Counted from the stretch's first letter, positions 1 to 13,122 are shown. The stretch is 64,000 nt of DNA from Sipunculus nudus (GCA_026874595.1 CM049309.1:67130926-67194925), one strand, 5' to 3'. Notes: generated by a model from the sequence alone, not told the origin. Translations and numbers: made by a program.

Positions 1-324
1 GTTCGTGTTGCATGGCAGACTGAGGGAACGTGCCGGCAATTAGTACAGCACACTTGGTGGAAGACCACACCCAACATTTTACATGCCTTGCTAACGTATA
101 GTGTCTGATTTTATACTGAACTGGGTTGACATCTGGAGAGAGAATATACATAAAAACAGTATCAGTAATCTATCTCCAAGACCATTTCCTGAAGTTATCC
201 ATGTGTTTAAATCCATGTGTCATGACGGTAGCTTTCATGGAGTGTAACCTTTAATGCTCTAATGCTGTTCTTGCCTATAAGGTATTATTATTATTTAAAG
301 GCGGGTATAAAGACTATTGAGTTA
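1..324. other. Non-coding flank with no recognised feature
   Basis: No open frame, splice pair or repeat family could be supported here. The 30-bp minisatellite begins near the right end. Confidence 0.4.
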
Positions 325-1702
325 ACTGATCGTGGGCTAATTGCATGTGGTGCCACTGATCACGGGCTAATTACATGCAGTGTAATTAATCACGGGCTAG
401 TAAAATGCAGTGTCACTAACCATAGTTAAGTTACACGGAGTGACACTGATCAAGGGTTAGTTACATGTATTGACACTGATCACAAGGCAATTACATGAAG
501 TGCCACTGATCACGGGCTAATTAAATGTACTGCCACTGATCACAGGCCAATTACATGTAATGCCACTGATCACAGGCCAGTTACATGTACTGCCACTGAT
601 CACGGGCTAATTACATGTACTGCTACTGATCACGGGTTAGTTACATGTACTGCCACCGCTCACAGGCCAATTACATGTAGTGCCGCTGATCACAGGCTAA
701 TTACATGTACTGCCACCGATCACGGGTTAGTTACATGTAGTGCCACTGATCACAGGCCAATTACATGTAGTGCCACTGATCACAGGCCAATTACATGTAC
801 TGCCACTGATCACGGGCTAATTACATGTACTGCCACTGATCACGGGTTAGTTACATGTACTACCACTGATCACGGGTTAGTTACATGTACTGCCACTGAT
901 CACGGGTTAGTTACATGTACTGCCACTGATCACGGGTTAGTTACATGTACTGCCACCGATCACGGGTTAGTTACATGTAGTGCCACTGATCACAGGCCAA
1001 TTACATGTAGTGCAACTGATCACAGGCAAATTACATGTACTGCCACTGATCACGGGCTAATTACATGTACTGCCACTGATCACGGGTTAGTAACATGTAC
1101 TGCCACTGATCACGGGTTAGTTACATGTACTGCCACCGATCACGGGTTAGTTACATGTACTGTCACTGATCACAGGCCAATTACATGTAGTGCCACTGAG
1201 CACGAGCTAATTACATGTAGTTCCACTGATCACCTGCGAGTAATGTAACTAACCATGTGTAAATTACACGCAGTGACACTGATCACGGCCTTGTAACATG
1301 CAGTGTCAATGATAACGGGTAAGTTAAATGCATTGTCACTGATAACGTGCTAATAAAATGCAGTGTCACTGATCACGGGCTAGTCACATGTAGTATCACC
1401 GATGACGGGCTAATTTAATGCAGTGTTACTAATCACGGGCTAGTAACATGCAGTATCACTAACCATGGATAAGTTACACAGAGTGACACTGATCATAGGT
1501 TAGTTATATGTACTGCCACTGATCACGGGCCAATTACATGTTGTGCCACTGATTACAGGCCAATTACATGTAGTGCCACTGATCACGGGCCAATTACATG
1601 TAGTGCCACTGATCACGGGCCAATTACATGTAGTGACACTGACCACGGGTTAGTTACATGTAGTAGCTCTGAAAAAGGCCAATTACAAATAGTGCCATTG
1701 GT
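325..1702. repeat. 30-bp minisatellite, about 46 units
   Basis: The unit is 30 bases, typically cacgggttag followed by ttacatgtactgccactgat. Two main variants alternate: 'gggttag...gtac' and 'aggccaa...gtag'. Units between about 480 and 1200 are nearly uniform. Both flanks (325-470 and 1230-1500) are more diverged, as expected if homogenisation is strongest in the middle of the array. It is not a CRISPR array, because the whole 30 bases repeat and there are no unique spacers. No coding function is visible. Confidence 0.95.
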
Positions 1703-1879
1703 CAACAATCTATCCAGGCGACGTTATTTCTGAATCTGTCATAACATAATTGAAAAAAGAAACTGGATATAAGAAACATAAATATTGGACATAAGGAATC
1801 ATGCATCCTGAACTTGAGATTAATAAGTATAAATACACTTTTTTCTATGGATTTTTCTACCCTTTCACACATAATTTTA

Positions 1880-1880
1880 T

Positions 1881-1920
<40 letters not shown>
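1880..1920. repeat. (CA)n-(TA)n microsatellite
   Basis: About 17 bases of CA repeat pass directly into about 24 bases of TA repeat. Confidence 0.95.
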
Positions 1921-1941
1921 TTGTGTATAAAATTATATAAA

Positions 1942-2325
1942 TGTGGTGTGCCAATTAATCGATTATATTGATGATTGGTAAATTTCTTTCATATTTGATT
2001 AAATCGATTGCATTTATGCATAACCGATCCCAAACGATTATGTATGCACATCCATCGAAGTCAAATTATCCCGATAACATAGTCTTATACGGTCAATAAT
2101 ATAAGAAAGACAGAAAACAAAACAGCGAACAGCTTTAAAACTTAACTTTCTGCAACTGTCAACAATAGCTACCATGAGCTTGACCTATGATGTACAAGTT
2201 AGAGTGAATCTACACCATCAATATTTTAGGTATAATTCTATATATGTAGCAGATGTAACGGTTATAAAGATGGAACATAAAATAATCGATTAATAATCGA
2301 TCATTGGTCGATTTTTTTTATCTTC
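1942..2325 (+). mobile_element. Interspersed repeat with AATCGATT-rich ends (copy 1)
   Basis: This stretch matches 11333-10836 in the opposite orientation. Both copies share gtggtgtgc at one end, tgtatgcacatcca, ccgataaca/cccgataag, an 'acagcgaacagcttaaa'-like stretch, gagcttgacc, tgtacaagtt, and an aatcgattaataatcgatc end. No open frame is present, so it is probably a non-autonomous DNA element. The class is an inference from the shared ends, which are rich in short palindromes. Confidence 0.7.
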
Positions 2326-2399
2326 AACAGGTTATACCTACATCCATCCTCCGGTCAATTCTGGCTACAATGATTTATGTATGTATGTATATACTAGTA

Positions 2400-2403
<4 letters not shown>

Positions 2404-2456
<53 letters not shown>
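2404..2456. repeat. (TA)n microsatellite
   Basis: An uninterrupted TA dinucleotide tract of about 53 bases. Confidence 0.97.
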
Positions 2457-2459
<3 letters not shown>

Positions 2460-2800
2460 TTATAACAGGGAAATAAACATTTAACTTTCACAATATGTAA
2501 TTGACAGAATAATTCACAATAGGAGAAGCTAGTCTACATTCAACATATCAGCACAGCATATATTACTGAACTGTCACTGGTCACATGCGAATCATTCTTA
2601 GTCGACAGCTGCTGATGGGACAATGCCATGTTAAAGTTCCAGAATATGACCAGCTAAACACCTGATCTGTCAGATAACTGGAAACAGTCAAAAACTTAGT
2701 GAACATTATTTTAAGATGATTCAATATCCTATTAGGTCGTCACTTCCATATTTAGCTTTCTATAGGAAATTGTTAAAAAATTAAAACTTTGAAATTATCT

Positions 2801-2987
2801 TTAAAAAAACAGGTGGACACAGGTGGCTGGAACAGAGTGTAGAACACTTTCACTACTCATTTTTGTAACCACAAAGCAGGTTTTGGCATCTGTTAGGCAC
2901 TTGCTGCAGATATTATGACTTCCATTTGGTTGGATATGATACAAGAGTTTCACGGCGGTGTCATCCTTCAAGATCCTTCGGACAGCC
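2801..2987 (-). other. Candidate terminal exon or coding remnant, unknown product
   Basis: On the minus strand the sequence ttttacgcag gives a plausible 3' splice site, and exon-like sequence would start at 2987. The frame beginning at 2986 stays open for 61 codons to a TAA at 2803-2801. The residue make-up is protein-like: an arginine- and lysine-rich start, then H-N-I-C-S-K-C and a second C at residue 37, which might be a metal-binding cluster. I do not recognise the family. There is no ATG at its start and no partner exon, and the length is within chance for this much DNA. Confidence 0.2.
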
Positions 2988-3638
2988 CTGCGTAAAAATT
3001 AGGTTTTGACGAGGTATCTATGCAAGCATATATGTAAAAGTATACTTTTGCTAGAATGGGCCAAATATTGCATGAATTCAATGACAGTGGAAACCTACCG
3101 GCAGACGAGCCGGAAGCGTCTGTGGTTTTAAAAGTCTAGGGATGCCGTACCTGTATTGAATACAGAGGCATAACTTGGCTCTGGTATGGTTGGATACAGA
3201 CAAAGTTTCCTTGCTGATATTATTCTTATTGTAGGGACAACCATGAAAATCATGTCTCTTGAGACATCTCTCCATGCGTCCCAGGACTTGGATTCTTAAG
3301 GAAGGAAGGATTTTTTATCTGTCTGAGTATAATGACAGGACAATAATGACAGGACTTTTTCTGACTGAGGGTATTATTTTTATTTTAATGTCAGCATTTT
3401 CGTGTGTGGGCTAAAAAATTATCTGTGTTTTTAATTACTTAATCACGTTTCGTGTAAAATGGTCAGCAGGTTTCAGAACCATGGAACCTCCGCAGAACGA
3501 CTAATCTATTTCACATAAATTGTGTTCGGGAATTCTGCATTCAAATAAACATAGATGTGTTTATTCCGATTGACCACACTAGTTACTATGCTTTCAAATC
3601 AGCATGATGAGAATCTAATTCGTGAGCGGATTAAGAAA

Positions 3639-4075
3639 GGGGGGGGGGGCGAAGGGGTCGAGCACTTGATATCCGAAAATCGTCTTGTACCTTTTTCTTC
3701 CATACTCCTGCAGGACAAATTTTTTATATAAAAAAACTAAAGGTGCCCGTTCACCTACTTTTGGAAAAAGAATTTATGTGTTTTCTGGCTTTCTCTATAT
3801 ATATATTGATGATCTAAGGGTAATTTTGATTGTGAAAAGTTCTTATAACGCCTTTGTGAATTAAGTTTGAACTTGATTATCAACAAAATGTTTGTAAACA
3901 AAGAAAAGTTGACACATGGGAAAAACATGTAACCTTAGGTGGTATCTTTTGCAAAGCCCTGGCTTATACCTGACTTACTGCCAGATGCCCTTGTTGAATT
4001 TGATTTGTTTATTTTTCAGGGCCCCCACAGGGTGTTGCGCCCCACCCCTTTTTCGTAAGTCCTCTGTCCGCCCCT
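3639..4075. mobile_element. G-run-bordered interspersed repeat (copy A)
   Basis: The block opens with an 11-base G run after gagcggatt and closes near ctgtccgcccct. Its core (about 3745-4015) matches 5107-5395 closely and 9330-9660 more distantly. Shared words are tcacctac, aaaaagaatttatgtg, tttctggctt, gatctaagggtaattt and gccagatgcccttgttgaat. No open frame is seen, so a non-autonomous element is likely. Confidence 0.65.
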
Positions 4076-4193
4076 ATGACTGTTCATAAAGGTAACGAGG
4101 CTTTTAAATCTACATAGAAGTACATAATCTGATTGGCTAAACTCTTAACGAAATTTTCTACTTAACATGACTGCTCCTGTTCTTATTTACTAT

Positions 4194-4219
4194 GTGGATG
4201 TGGATGTGGATGTGGATGC
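4194..4219. repeat. (GTGGAT)n short tandem repeat
   Basis: Four tandem copies of a gtggat hexamer. Confidence 0.85.
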
Positions 4220-4869
4220 ACCAAAACTGACCGGTAAAACTGGTAATGGAGCTTTAAAATAAAAACGGATCCAGGAACGTCATCGAGGAATTTTCATTAA
4301 TCTACAGTCACTTACGCACGGATGAACTTGGGGAAAATGGGCCGAATAAGTGAAAGGCAGAGGCGTACATTTAGTAGAACGCAAATTTCTAGTACTGATA
4401 TATGACGTGTGTGAGGTATAAAACAGAAGCCACAGTCTGTTCTTTTGGCATTAAGGGTTTAATACCTTTTTCTTATTTAATAAAAATTATGGGTTAAAAA
4501 TGATACAAAGTTCTTCAGTTTCAAAATCAATGGTACAAAGCACCAGGCCAAAACTCACTCCTTGGGCCGAACAAATGGCATTTCAGCACGGCATTGCTCA
4601 ATGCTAAGTTGAGTAAAGTTGATACAGGTAAGGCCATGATTATGAATGAAAGCCCATACGCTAGGAGGAGGAGAAATTCCGCCTGATATTGTCCCTCATT
4701 TGTCCCAGGGCCGCTTCAAGGATTAATAGGGAAAGTATCAGTTGACTACCGTTGTATTGCATATTATCTGGGATGAGTCCACTTTTGTGGAGGGCATGCA
4801 TGACAGGGTAGTTTGATACATCATGTATCGATCTGACGCCATGCCGCGGGTATATAAGACCGACATTTA

Positions 4870-5052
4870 CAGTAAAACCTGTTTAACCAGACCACTCGTG
4901 GGACTGGCCAAAAGTGGTCTTAATTAACAGGTGGTCTTATTAGACCGGTCAATTATGACCAGTGTGAATGCTTTCGGTTCATCAAAGGGTGACCCTAATA
5001 GAAAGGTGGTCTTATTAGACGGGTGGTCTGTGAGACAGTATCCATTCTACTG
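4870..5052. mobile_element. Short MITE, GACCACC-rich
   Basis: It begins cagtaaaacctg and ends ttctactg, whose reverse complement is cagtagaa, so the two ends form a short inverted pair. Inside are repeated ggtggtcttattaga words. It resembles the tips of the pogo/Tigger-like family at 34714-35934 in general style (CAGTRRAAC plus gaccac boxes). A related single-ended piece lies at 21018-21125. No protein is encoded. Confidence 0.6.
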
Positions 5053-5106
5053 ATTAGGGTTAAAACAGAATATGTATTTGTAAACACCAATGAACATGAA
5101 CCCTGT

Positions 5107-5395
5107 TAAAAGTGCCTATTCACCTACCTTTTGAAAAAGAATTTATGTGATTTTCTGGCTTCCTCTGAGTATATATTAATGATCTAAGGGTAATTTTTGG
5201 TGTGGAAAGTTCTTATAATGCCTTCGTAAGGATGTATGAACTTGTTTATCAACAGCAAGGTTGACAAACGTGAAAAAACATGTAATCTAAGGTGGTAAAT
5301 TGCACACTAGTATATGCTGTTGCAAAAGATCTGGCTTGTACCTGACTTGCTGCCAGATGCCCTTGTTGAATTTGATTTATTTGGTGGTCCCCCAC
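5107..5395. repeat. Interspersed repeat (copy B)
   Basis: Closely similar to 3745-4015 in the same orientation, including aaaaagaatttatgtg, gatctaagggtaattt and gccagatgcccttgttgaat. The function is unknown, and it is probably part of the same mobile family. Confidence 0.8.
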
Positions 5396-8300
5396 ATATT
5401 ATAAACACGTTAATATAAACAAAACAAGCAGCCTATGTGCGGTGATATCCACGTTTTCTGGCCTATTTTCATGAAAGCTTTAAGGGATTGCCTTTAGTTT
5501 ATATAGGTAAGAAAGGTGATTGGGCCCCTTTAAATCTTTCTCAAGTGCAACTTTACATGTTAAGCTAAAGTTTGATAAAGAGGTGGCCGTTCATATATTA
5601 GATATACATGAACTGGACTACTGGTATACTCTTCTTAGGAAATAACACTATCTGCCAGGCTTTCGTTCTGAAACCATTTCATTATGCCTGTACATGGTTC
5701 AAATAAACTTTAACCGTGGGCGATCAGGGACGAGAAACATGGCTGACATGGTAAAGAATGGTGGGAACGTCGGGAGAAATATACATGAATGATAATCATT
5801 TCATGGAAACACCTTCTTTTTACGTTTCACATGCATGCGTATCCTTAAAAATAGTACTTATTCCGTGAAGTCCTTTCCACAAAACACCCATATTTATGTA
5901 ATTTGCCTTTAAACAATTCTTGTCCAACGCCCACAAACGCAGTCAGAATAGTCGTATTCTTGTGAGTCCGATTCTGCGCACTGGGCCCACCTGTACAGAA
6001 AACTTGGGTCTGATCCTGCTGCCTCACCATTATAGAACGGTTATAGCATCAAGCGCTCGCCCGTTTTGCTGCCCAACATCATATCCGGATACGTTTAGTA
6101 AATCTGTTGCTGTGGGGTTTCTATTCTTAAATATTTCTATAGCTGATATTCATCTTTTCACTTGGCCGACATGGGTCTTATATCGACCGGGAGATACTTT
6201 TCCTCTTGTTATTGGTCCATAACTGGAATAATATGTCAGACATAAATTACAGGTGCCGTCAAAGTGTGGCAGGCGTGAGCTAGGCTTTTTTGGGGGATAA
6301 ATAAAAATGTATGAAAATTATCTGTAAAGTTGTCATGATTGACAAGCGAACTGATTTATATCAAAAAGCGTTGACATAATAATGAATAGTGCTAGTGGGA
6401 ACCTCGGGAGAATTACATGATTGAACATGAAAACTGGCGTTATACCAATGAAACAAATGATAAAAGTTGCTGGATCAGCATTTTCATCATCAAGTAGGCC
6501 TCGAGCCTATTAGCACAGATTTAATGCCAACTTGGAGACAGATTTTTCATTTATTTGATTTTGTGGCCTATTATATTCTTACGATGATTTTTGGTTAAAG
6601 CTCGCCTGGGGCGGAGCAAGTAGTCTGGCATACCGCAGCGTAATTCTTAGCTTTGTATAAGAAGGCAACTTTTACATCTTAAATTAGAAGGGCTCACGTA
6701 AAGGTAATGGTAAAGGTAGCGAGCTATAACCGACAGTGTCAGTCAGACACAGAAAGCGGAGTACTATATGGCATATATCCGAATATGCATGCATCTATGT
6801 ACTTATATATGTGTATATGCATGTCTGTGAATACAAATACTTCTAGGAAACCTACATGGTACAAGAAAACTTGAGTAAGACAATACGTTTTTGTAGAATA
6901 ATAAATTTTATTGATTTTATTTTGTTCCTATGGTTTTATTTTTAAGAATAAAATAGTAAATTCATAAATAAAATCGTTTTGTCAACTGTCTCCACTTTGG
7001 CATAAACAGGGTGGAGGGGTGGCGTGTGGTCTTCCTGAATAAGCGACAGTACTCTTAGTACAGGACAAGCGCGCCTTGCATTCGATCCGGCTTCAAAATA
7101 GGTTACCTGTCATGTGTCGCCAATACCCTGCAAAAATCCTCTCAGATTTGGATCTCCAGGTCTGCAATGTGTTGCAGTCGACTGGCTTCAAGTGGCTCGG
7201 CCGGAGTTAAAACGCCCGCCGGCTTGAGCTCATTTCGAAAGATGAAACCTTTATTGGTCCGGTAAAAAAGGCACCCTTTCAAAATCTGATTATTAAACCG
7301 GATAGCTTCCAGTGCTTTTGTGTGAGATCAAGCCTGGTTCAGTCCACAGCAAACACCTAAAACTGTTCCCCAATTATTAAGCCCGCAGACGATCAGTTTC
7401 AAACGAAGTGACGCTTAACCCAAACCATGACGGTCAAACTAAGTGGACGTTTGTATTTGGGACGTTCCTTCTCTCACAGCTCTGTATTGCCTTAGGAACC
7501 TCCATCAAGCTCAGAGAATACGCTTTGGAACTGACCTGCTTAATAGTGTGCTTAATTGACAGTTTAATAGCGAAGAGGGCGAAGAGTCGAAGTATAAGAA
7601 AAAAAACTGATTTGACAACGAAAGCGACGAAATTAAAATCTCATCGAGCCTTTAAAGCATGTTTAGTTAGGGTTCGGCACAATACAATATTTGCAGAAAA
7701 AAACACTCATTTGTTACTTTTTGTCAGATTTTTATCTCTCTTTCAGTCTCTCTCTATCGCTCTCATATATATACAGAAGACGCCACTTATTTGCAAGTCG
7801 GTTAACAGAAAAATGCCCCTTACTTGCAAAAAATTCTGAAAACCAAAACCATTTCCTATATGTTATCATCAAAAACGCGCCGCATAATCGGAAGCCTCAT
7901 AATCGCAAACTTCCGATTAACGCAAGGGAAAATATGGGCAGAAAGGTAGAAAACTCACGTTAAATGCAAGTACTTCAATGAGTCGGTGAGTTGTGTTTGT
8001 GTTATCCCAACAATGATCATAGACCGGAAGTTCAAAAGTAGCCGCTGTGATAACTGCAGGTGCCCATGTGTACAAAGGACCTTAATTACCCTGTGCTCGG
8101 TGATGCAGTTCGATACGGTCACAGCACACATCTCCTTGAAGTGGTTTAACAATGGTAGGTTAAAAATACGTCACGCTTATTAAACACCTTGATCACGAGA
8201 ACAACTCTTAATTAGCTTGAGTTTGTTTGTCAAACAAACTTTGTGTGCTAGCTGTCCCATGGTTTGTTCCTTTGATGATACTCATAATAGAATTGTCAAA

Positions 8301-9080
8301 GGCTCTTGTATAAACTTATATTGTTAACCCCTTATGTTCGTTATGTCTTGTCAAAACATCTCTTCTATCAAAAACCAGCAAATTCGAATCATGTCACTAT
8401 TCAATCATGAGTGGCAAGTGCAAACGCAACAATCTCTACTTCTTAATCACAATACGAATAGTGTTACAAAACAAGTGCTAAATTAATTAGATATTCGGCT
8501 TCCCCTTACACGTGGTAGACGGTGAACTTCGCTTAAATACAACTTTGTATACAACTAATTGCAACGAATTTGCTTGACAAAAGCCTCTTGCAATTAAGCG
8601 GCTTCGTCTGTATATATAGTAACATGGATCGGTTCTGCACGAGGTCAAGATTGGTTTATTAAGGCATGCAATATTCCTGCCAACATTCAGGCCTACATAA
8701 CTGGGATCAAATATCTGAGTTCTGAATGTCCATATTGAGACAGCACTTTATAGGAGAGTCTTTTCAAATGATTTGGATTTTTTTTCGAAAAATCCAAAGA
8801 TTTAGTATATTTTTATCTTTTATCTAACCAGCATAGAAAAAAATTCTGTACTTCACCTTTTACACACCTATTATTAATATACACATATATATTATATAAA
8901 CTGGAGCTGAAGTTAACAGGCTAGGGTGGATTAAGCTGAATGGGTTGAGAAACATTCCTCCTGTTCCCATATATTCCTATCAATATTAACTAAATTTGCT
9001 GTTGTCTTAGAGAAGTTAACTTAGCAGATCGGCCATGCTGTGTTTTGCTGAATTATAAAAAAATGCCTCTAATGCCAAAA
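5396..9080. other. Intergenic or intronic DNA without supported genes
   Basis: Several open stretches exist, but the longest (near 7408-7839 and 5920-6222 on the plus strand) lack an ATG start, and neither has splice pairs or recognisable motifs. A perfect inverted repeat with 10-base arms and a one-base loop sits at 8219-8239 (agtttgtttg / caaacaaact). If the NOL4-like exon at 13.1 kb is real, this stretch probably lies inside its first intron. Confidence 0.5.
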
Positions 9081-9090
9081 AAAAAATATA

Positions 9091-9335
9091 GTTATGGTTC
9101 TCAGGAACCGCGCGTCAATTTTAACCCCCCGCATCAAAAATTTTTATTTTCATCTTTCAAGAAGATAAAGTGATACAAATTTTCTGGGATTTCCTTTGTT
9201 ATTTAGTAATTTTATCATACTTTTCCCTGATCATATGACATTTTTATCGAAACATACAAAAATAAAGGTACAAAATAGTTGCCCTCCCGCTCTGATTTCT
9301 GAAAGAAAGTGCCTGAGAACCAGACCTCTATTTTG
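9091..9335. mobile_element. MITE with TATGGTTCTCAGG ends (copy 1)
   Basis: The left end reads tatggttctcaggaacc and the right end reads gtgcctgagaaccaga, whose reverse complement gives the same motif. These form terminal inverted repeats of about 14-20 bases. The copy at 36717-37031 has the same ends. It has no coding capacity. Confidence 0.75.
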
Positions 9336-9665
9336 TTTTGCCTAATGAGTGCTACACAAAGCCCGTTATTCACTAGCATGAAGAATGTGTAGAATTAATG
9401 TATGAGATTTCTGGTTTATTCAAGGTACATATTAGTGAGCTATAGGTAATTCCTGCTTTGAATGGTTCTTAAAACCCTCAGTGTTGGAAGTATGATCTTG
9501 TTTATCTACGAGCCGTTAGTAAACACGGGTCATGCGCGAATACTGACAAACAGGGAAACAATCTTTCAATAGAGGTGGTTGGCTGTATATACGCGAAAGT
9601 TGAATGGTTAATGGTTGCAAAACGCCCTGTGCAAGACTCGCCAGATGTACTTGCTGAATATGGTA
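9336..9665. repeat. Diverged interspersed repeat (copy C)
   Basis: A third and more diverged relative of 3745-4015 and 5107-5395. It shares the order of tttctggttt, a 'gagctataggtaatt' stretch, aagtatgatcttgtttatc and gccagatgtacttgctgaat. Confidence 0.55.
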
Positions 9666-10835
9666 GGAATATTATAAATGCACAAAGAATTTAATTAGAA
9701 TTGAAAAATTTGGATCGCCCATAGGTCTGAATTAATAAAGCTCCAGTTATGCATATACCGAAACCATTTAACGATTGTCGACAATCAGAAAATGCACTGA
9801 CCAACGACAGCTTAAAGTTTGGATGGTAGCTGTGACAAGGTTACGGTTTAACAAAGTGTCCACATGCTAACACTATGTCAGTTTTAACGGATACCAATTA
9901 ACAGCTCAACAGGAATGTATTACGTAATTAACACAACTGATATCTCCTGCCATTCTCCATATGCACGAATATATAGACACGGACTGACGCGCGCAGGTGT
10001 AGCTTTTATATCCCCACTGAACATGCGTATATGCTATAGTGGTGGGACGATCATCGAGTTTTATCGAAAGTCAGTCGCTTTGCTGCCACTTTCAATCGAA
10101 TACGGGGGCTTCTTGCCTGCCTATCTCAAATATTGAATAAATAATAAAGAGATGGACCATTTATTGCGAAAGACGCTACGAAAATGTGAGATAAGTAGTA
10201 GTTTAAAGGAAATGACCCGGAAAAGCAACAAATTCAACCGAAATCTACAGTAATAGCAATTCAAGCGCCTGTGGTCAGAACAAGCATGGAACTGTCTTTT
10301 CAAATTGTATTTCTTTTTAACTGTCTTTGTAAATATATTTATAACTGGCACTGAAAATCAAACAAAAGTGATTTGTTTTTCAAACCAAAAACAAATAGAA
10401 ATAATTACCCTGGCCTTTAACTTTATACAAATAGATCATACGTAATTACTCTGTCTAGCTTTCAATAAGTATTTTTTAACTTTTACACACAAAAAATATA
10501 CGGGCCTGTAATTTTTCTGTCAAGCCTATATGAAACCAGTGTACATGTCGGCAGTCGTCATAACTGCTATAAATTGAAACTCCTAGCTGGTGGCGAAGTT
10601 AAAATAATACGCGGTAGTATGTGGGCCAGCAACAAAGTAGATGTCCTGGATTGTGGTGAATTCTTGATTATTATAATTAATTAAAATGATACTTTGTATA
10701 GCATGTCTTACAAATAATAGAAAAATATAAAAAAAGGCAGAAACTTCTATCCTGAAGGTAAAATTACTAAGACATGCAGGCTGGGTTAAGAAAGTAGTTT
10801 CACAGATAATTGCATGTTTCTTTACATTTGTCTGA

Positions 10836-10894
10836 ACCGATTAATAATCGATCAGTGATCGGTTTGCTCAAACCGATGATTGATTATGATTATG

Positions 10895-10936
<42 letters not shown>

Positions 10937-11333
10937 TGGTAGGAGCCGGTTGTAAAATCATATTTAATGAATGAAATATAAAAAAGACCGATGAACGATT
11001 GTTATGTACAATCTATATTACTATATTACCCGGACATCTGCTGCCTAGAATTATATCCTAAATACTGACCGTGTAGATTCTGTCCAACTTGTACATCACG
11101 CTTAAGGTCAAGCTCATGGCAGTTATTATTAACATTTGCAGAAGGTTAAGTTTTTAAGCTGTTCGCTGTTTTGTTTTCTGTCTTTCTCTGACAGAATAAC
11201 AAATATCTTATCGGGATAACCTTTCTGGATGTGCATACATAATCATTTGTGATCGATTATGCAAAAATGCAATAAATTTAATCGATTATGAAAGAAAACG
11301 ACCAGCATCGATTTTATCGATAAATTAGCACAC
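10836..11333 (-). mobile_element. Interspersed repeat with AATCGATT-rich ends (copy 2)
   Basis: Reverse-oriented relative of 1942-2325. It is longer because a TA microsatellite (10896-10932) and flanking unique bases lie near one end. Confidence 0.7.
10896..10932. repeat. (TA)n microsatellite
   Basis: A TA tract of about 37 bases inside the interspersed repeat. Confidence 0.95.
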
Positions 11334-12818
11334 CACACACATACCCACACATCCACGGAAGCACAGCTGCATTCTAAAGAAGCCTCAAGTTGCCTATTTT
11401 TCTGTAAAGTTTAAGATAAAATTAAGCTCAAATGATCCAAGGAAGAATTCACGGCTTCACTAACTAATTCAGGTACGTACTGGGCAATCACAAATAAATA
11501 ACAAATCTGCTTCAGTCACTATACCTTTATATACCTCTGTATACCTTTACCATATAAATTATTCATATGTGTTCTCACACGTAGCTTATCAAATAAATAT
11601 ACCCAAATTAAGCATAAGCTACCGCTCTTACCCAGCTACTAACCATTTTTATTTCACTCAAAACTACAGTCTATTCCAGGGAGGTTTGTACACTGAAGTT
11701 TGGCAACAGTTTATTTGGCAGAGGAGTTCAAAAAAGGTAGCAGAATTGAAAGAACGAGGAATAGGCCTACAAGACTAGACTCGAACTAGAACAATACCCT
11801 ACAAACTATTTAAGAAATGAAATTAAATCATTAACTGAAAAAGTAATCTTATTTTTAAAAACTGTAGATCCCATGAATGATATGTCAAAGTCGTTTGGTA
11901 CATTAACAAAGAACTACATATTAAATATTATTTATAATCATTCAATATTATTTCTTGTCATGAAGATAGATTTTTATCTGATTTTTGAGTTTTCTTAACT
12001 CATTACTTTTGTGTCAAATAATGTAAAAATATTTAAGACTGAGTTAATAATCCCCACATTTCAAGGCGCACTTGTTGAAGGAATATTACTTTACTAAGCT
12101 GATATTAACTCTTTAAAGGTATATTTTTTTGTTATGTCATTGATTTACTTAACCGGTCCAAATACATCATCAACTTTATAGCAAAACGATATACGCCGAG
12201 GTACTAGGGGCGGATCCAGGATTTAGGAAAGAAAATGACAAAACCTAAAAATGATTCCCGAGGTCCGGAAATAGAGGGTGGTGTCCAGGCCGCGGTTGTG
12301 CCGCTGATATAAAATGGCGCCCCCCCCCCCCCCCCCCCCCCCCCATCCCCTTCTGGGACTGCAGATCTTGACCGAAACACATAAATTAAATAATCAAATC
12401 TGTAGACAGTGTCAACAATAGTCAACCAATAGAACTATCAACTTAACCTTTTTTAATCGAATGTAACATTCTTTGTGATTCATAAAATCCAGTATCCTTT
12501 AGACTTAATTTCAAATATAAATGTTTGATAAACTATGTGCAGGATTATTCTTAGTTACTGGAAGACAAGTGCTTGGACAGAGAAAATACAACAATTGAAT
12601 AGTAAATTTAGCATTGATCTTAGGTGTACGGTTTGTAGAGACGGGAATCAAATACACTCACGAAATTCTATACAAGTAAGGGTATTTAAAACGATGCTTT
12701 TATTAAGATTTTTTCAGCACACACATACTCATAAACACATGCTATTGTGTTGCAAACGCATAACAGTTTTGACATTAACTGCCACAAATTTACACAAGAG
12801 GTAGAAATATTGTGTGTG

Positions 12819-12823
<5 letters not shown>

Positions 12824-12858
<35 letters not shown>

Positions 12859-12873
12859 AGCATGAAATGTATT

Positions 12874-12921
<48 letters not shown>
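12824..12921. repeat. Paired (TA)n microsatellites
   Basis: TA tracts at 12824-12855 and 12879-12921 are separated by 23 bases of unique sequence. Confidence 0.95.
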
Positions 12922-12928
<7 letters not shown>

Positions 12929-13122
12929 TAAGGTATGTTAAACGGGGTTCGAAGCTGTATGCGTTTATAAAGGTATGTTATTACCAAAGCAATCCTGCAG
13001 GTCCCATAGACAACTGGGCCACCACACCTTGTACGCATGCGTATTTAAACATATAATAAAAGGGTCTCTTTGAGATTATGTGTTTATTGTATTGGTGTTT
13101 TGAGAGAAACAGGATTAATCTA

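Noticed and set aside
325-1702. CRISPR-like appearance of the regular 30-bp repeats
   Set aside because: The whole 30 bases repeat with no unique spacers, and the surrounding genes are eukaryotic with introns. It is a minisatellite.
5920-6222. 100-codon plus-strand open frame
   Set aside because: It begins with TTG, shows no domain or splice context, and overlaps an unrelated open frame on the other strand.
7408-7839. 143-codon plus-strand open frame
   Set aside because: It begins with GTG, has no ATG at a useful place, no splice sites and no recognisable motif. It is not supported in a eukaryotic setting.
12747-12941. Frames encoding Ile-Tyr runs
   Set aside because: They arise purely from TA microsatellites. 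Similar artefacts occur at the other TA tracts.
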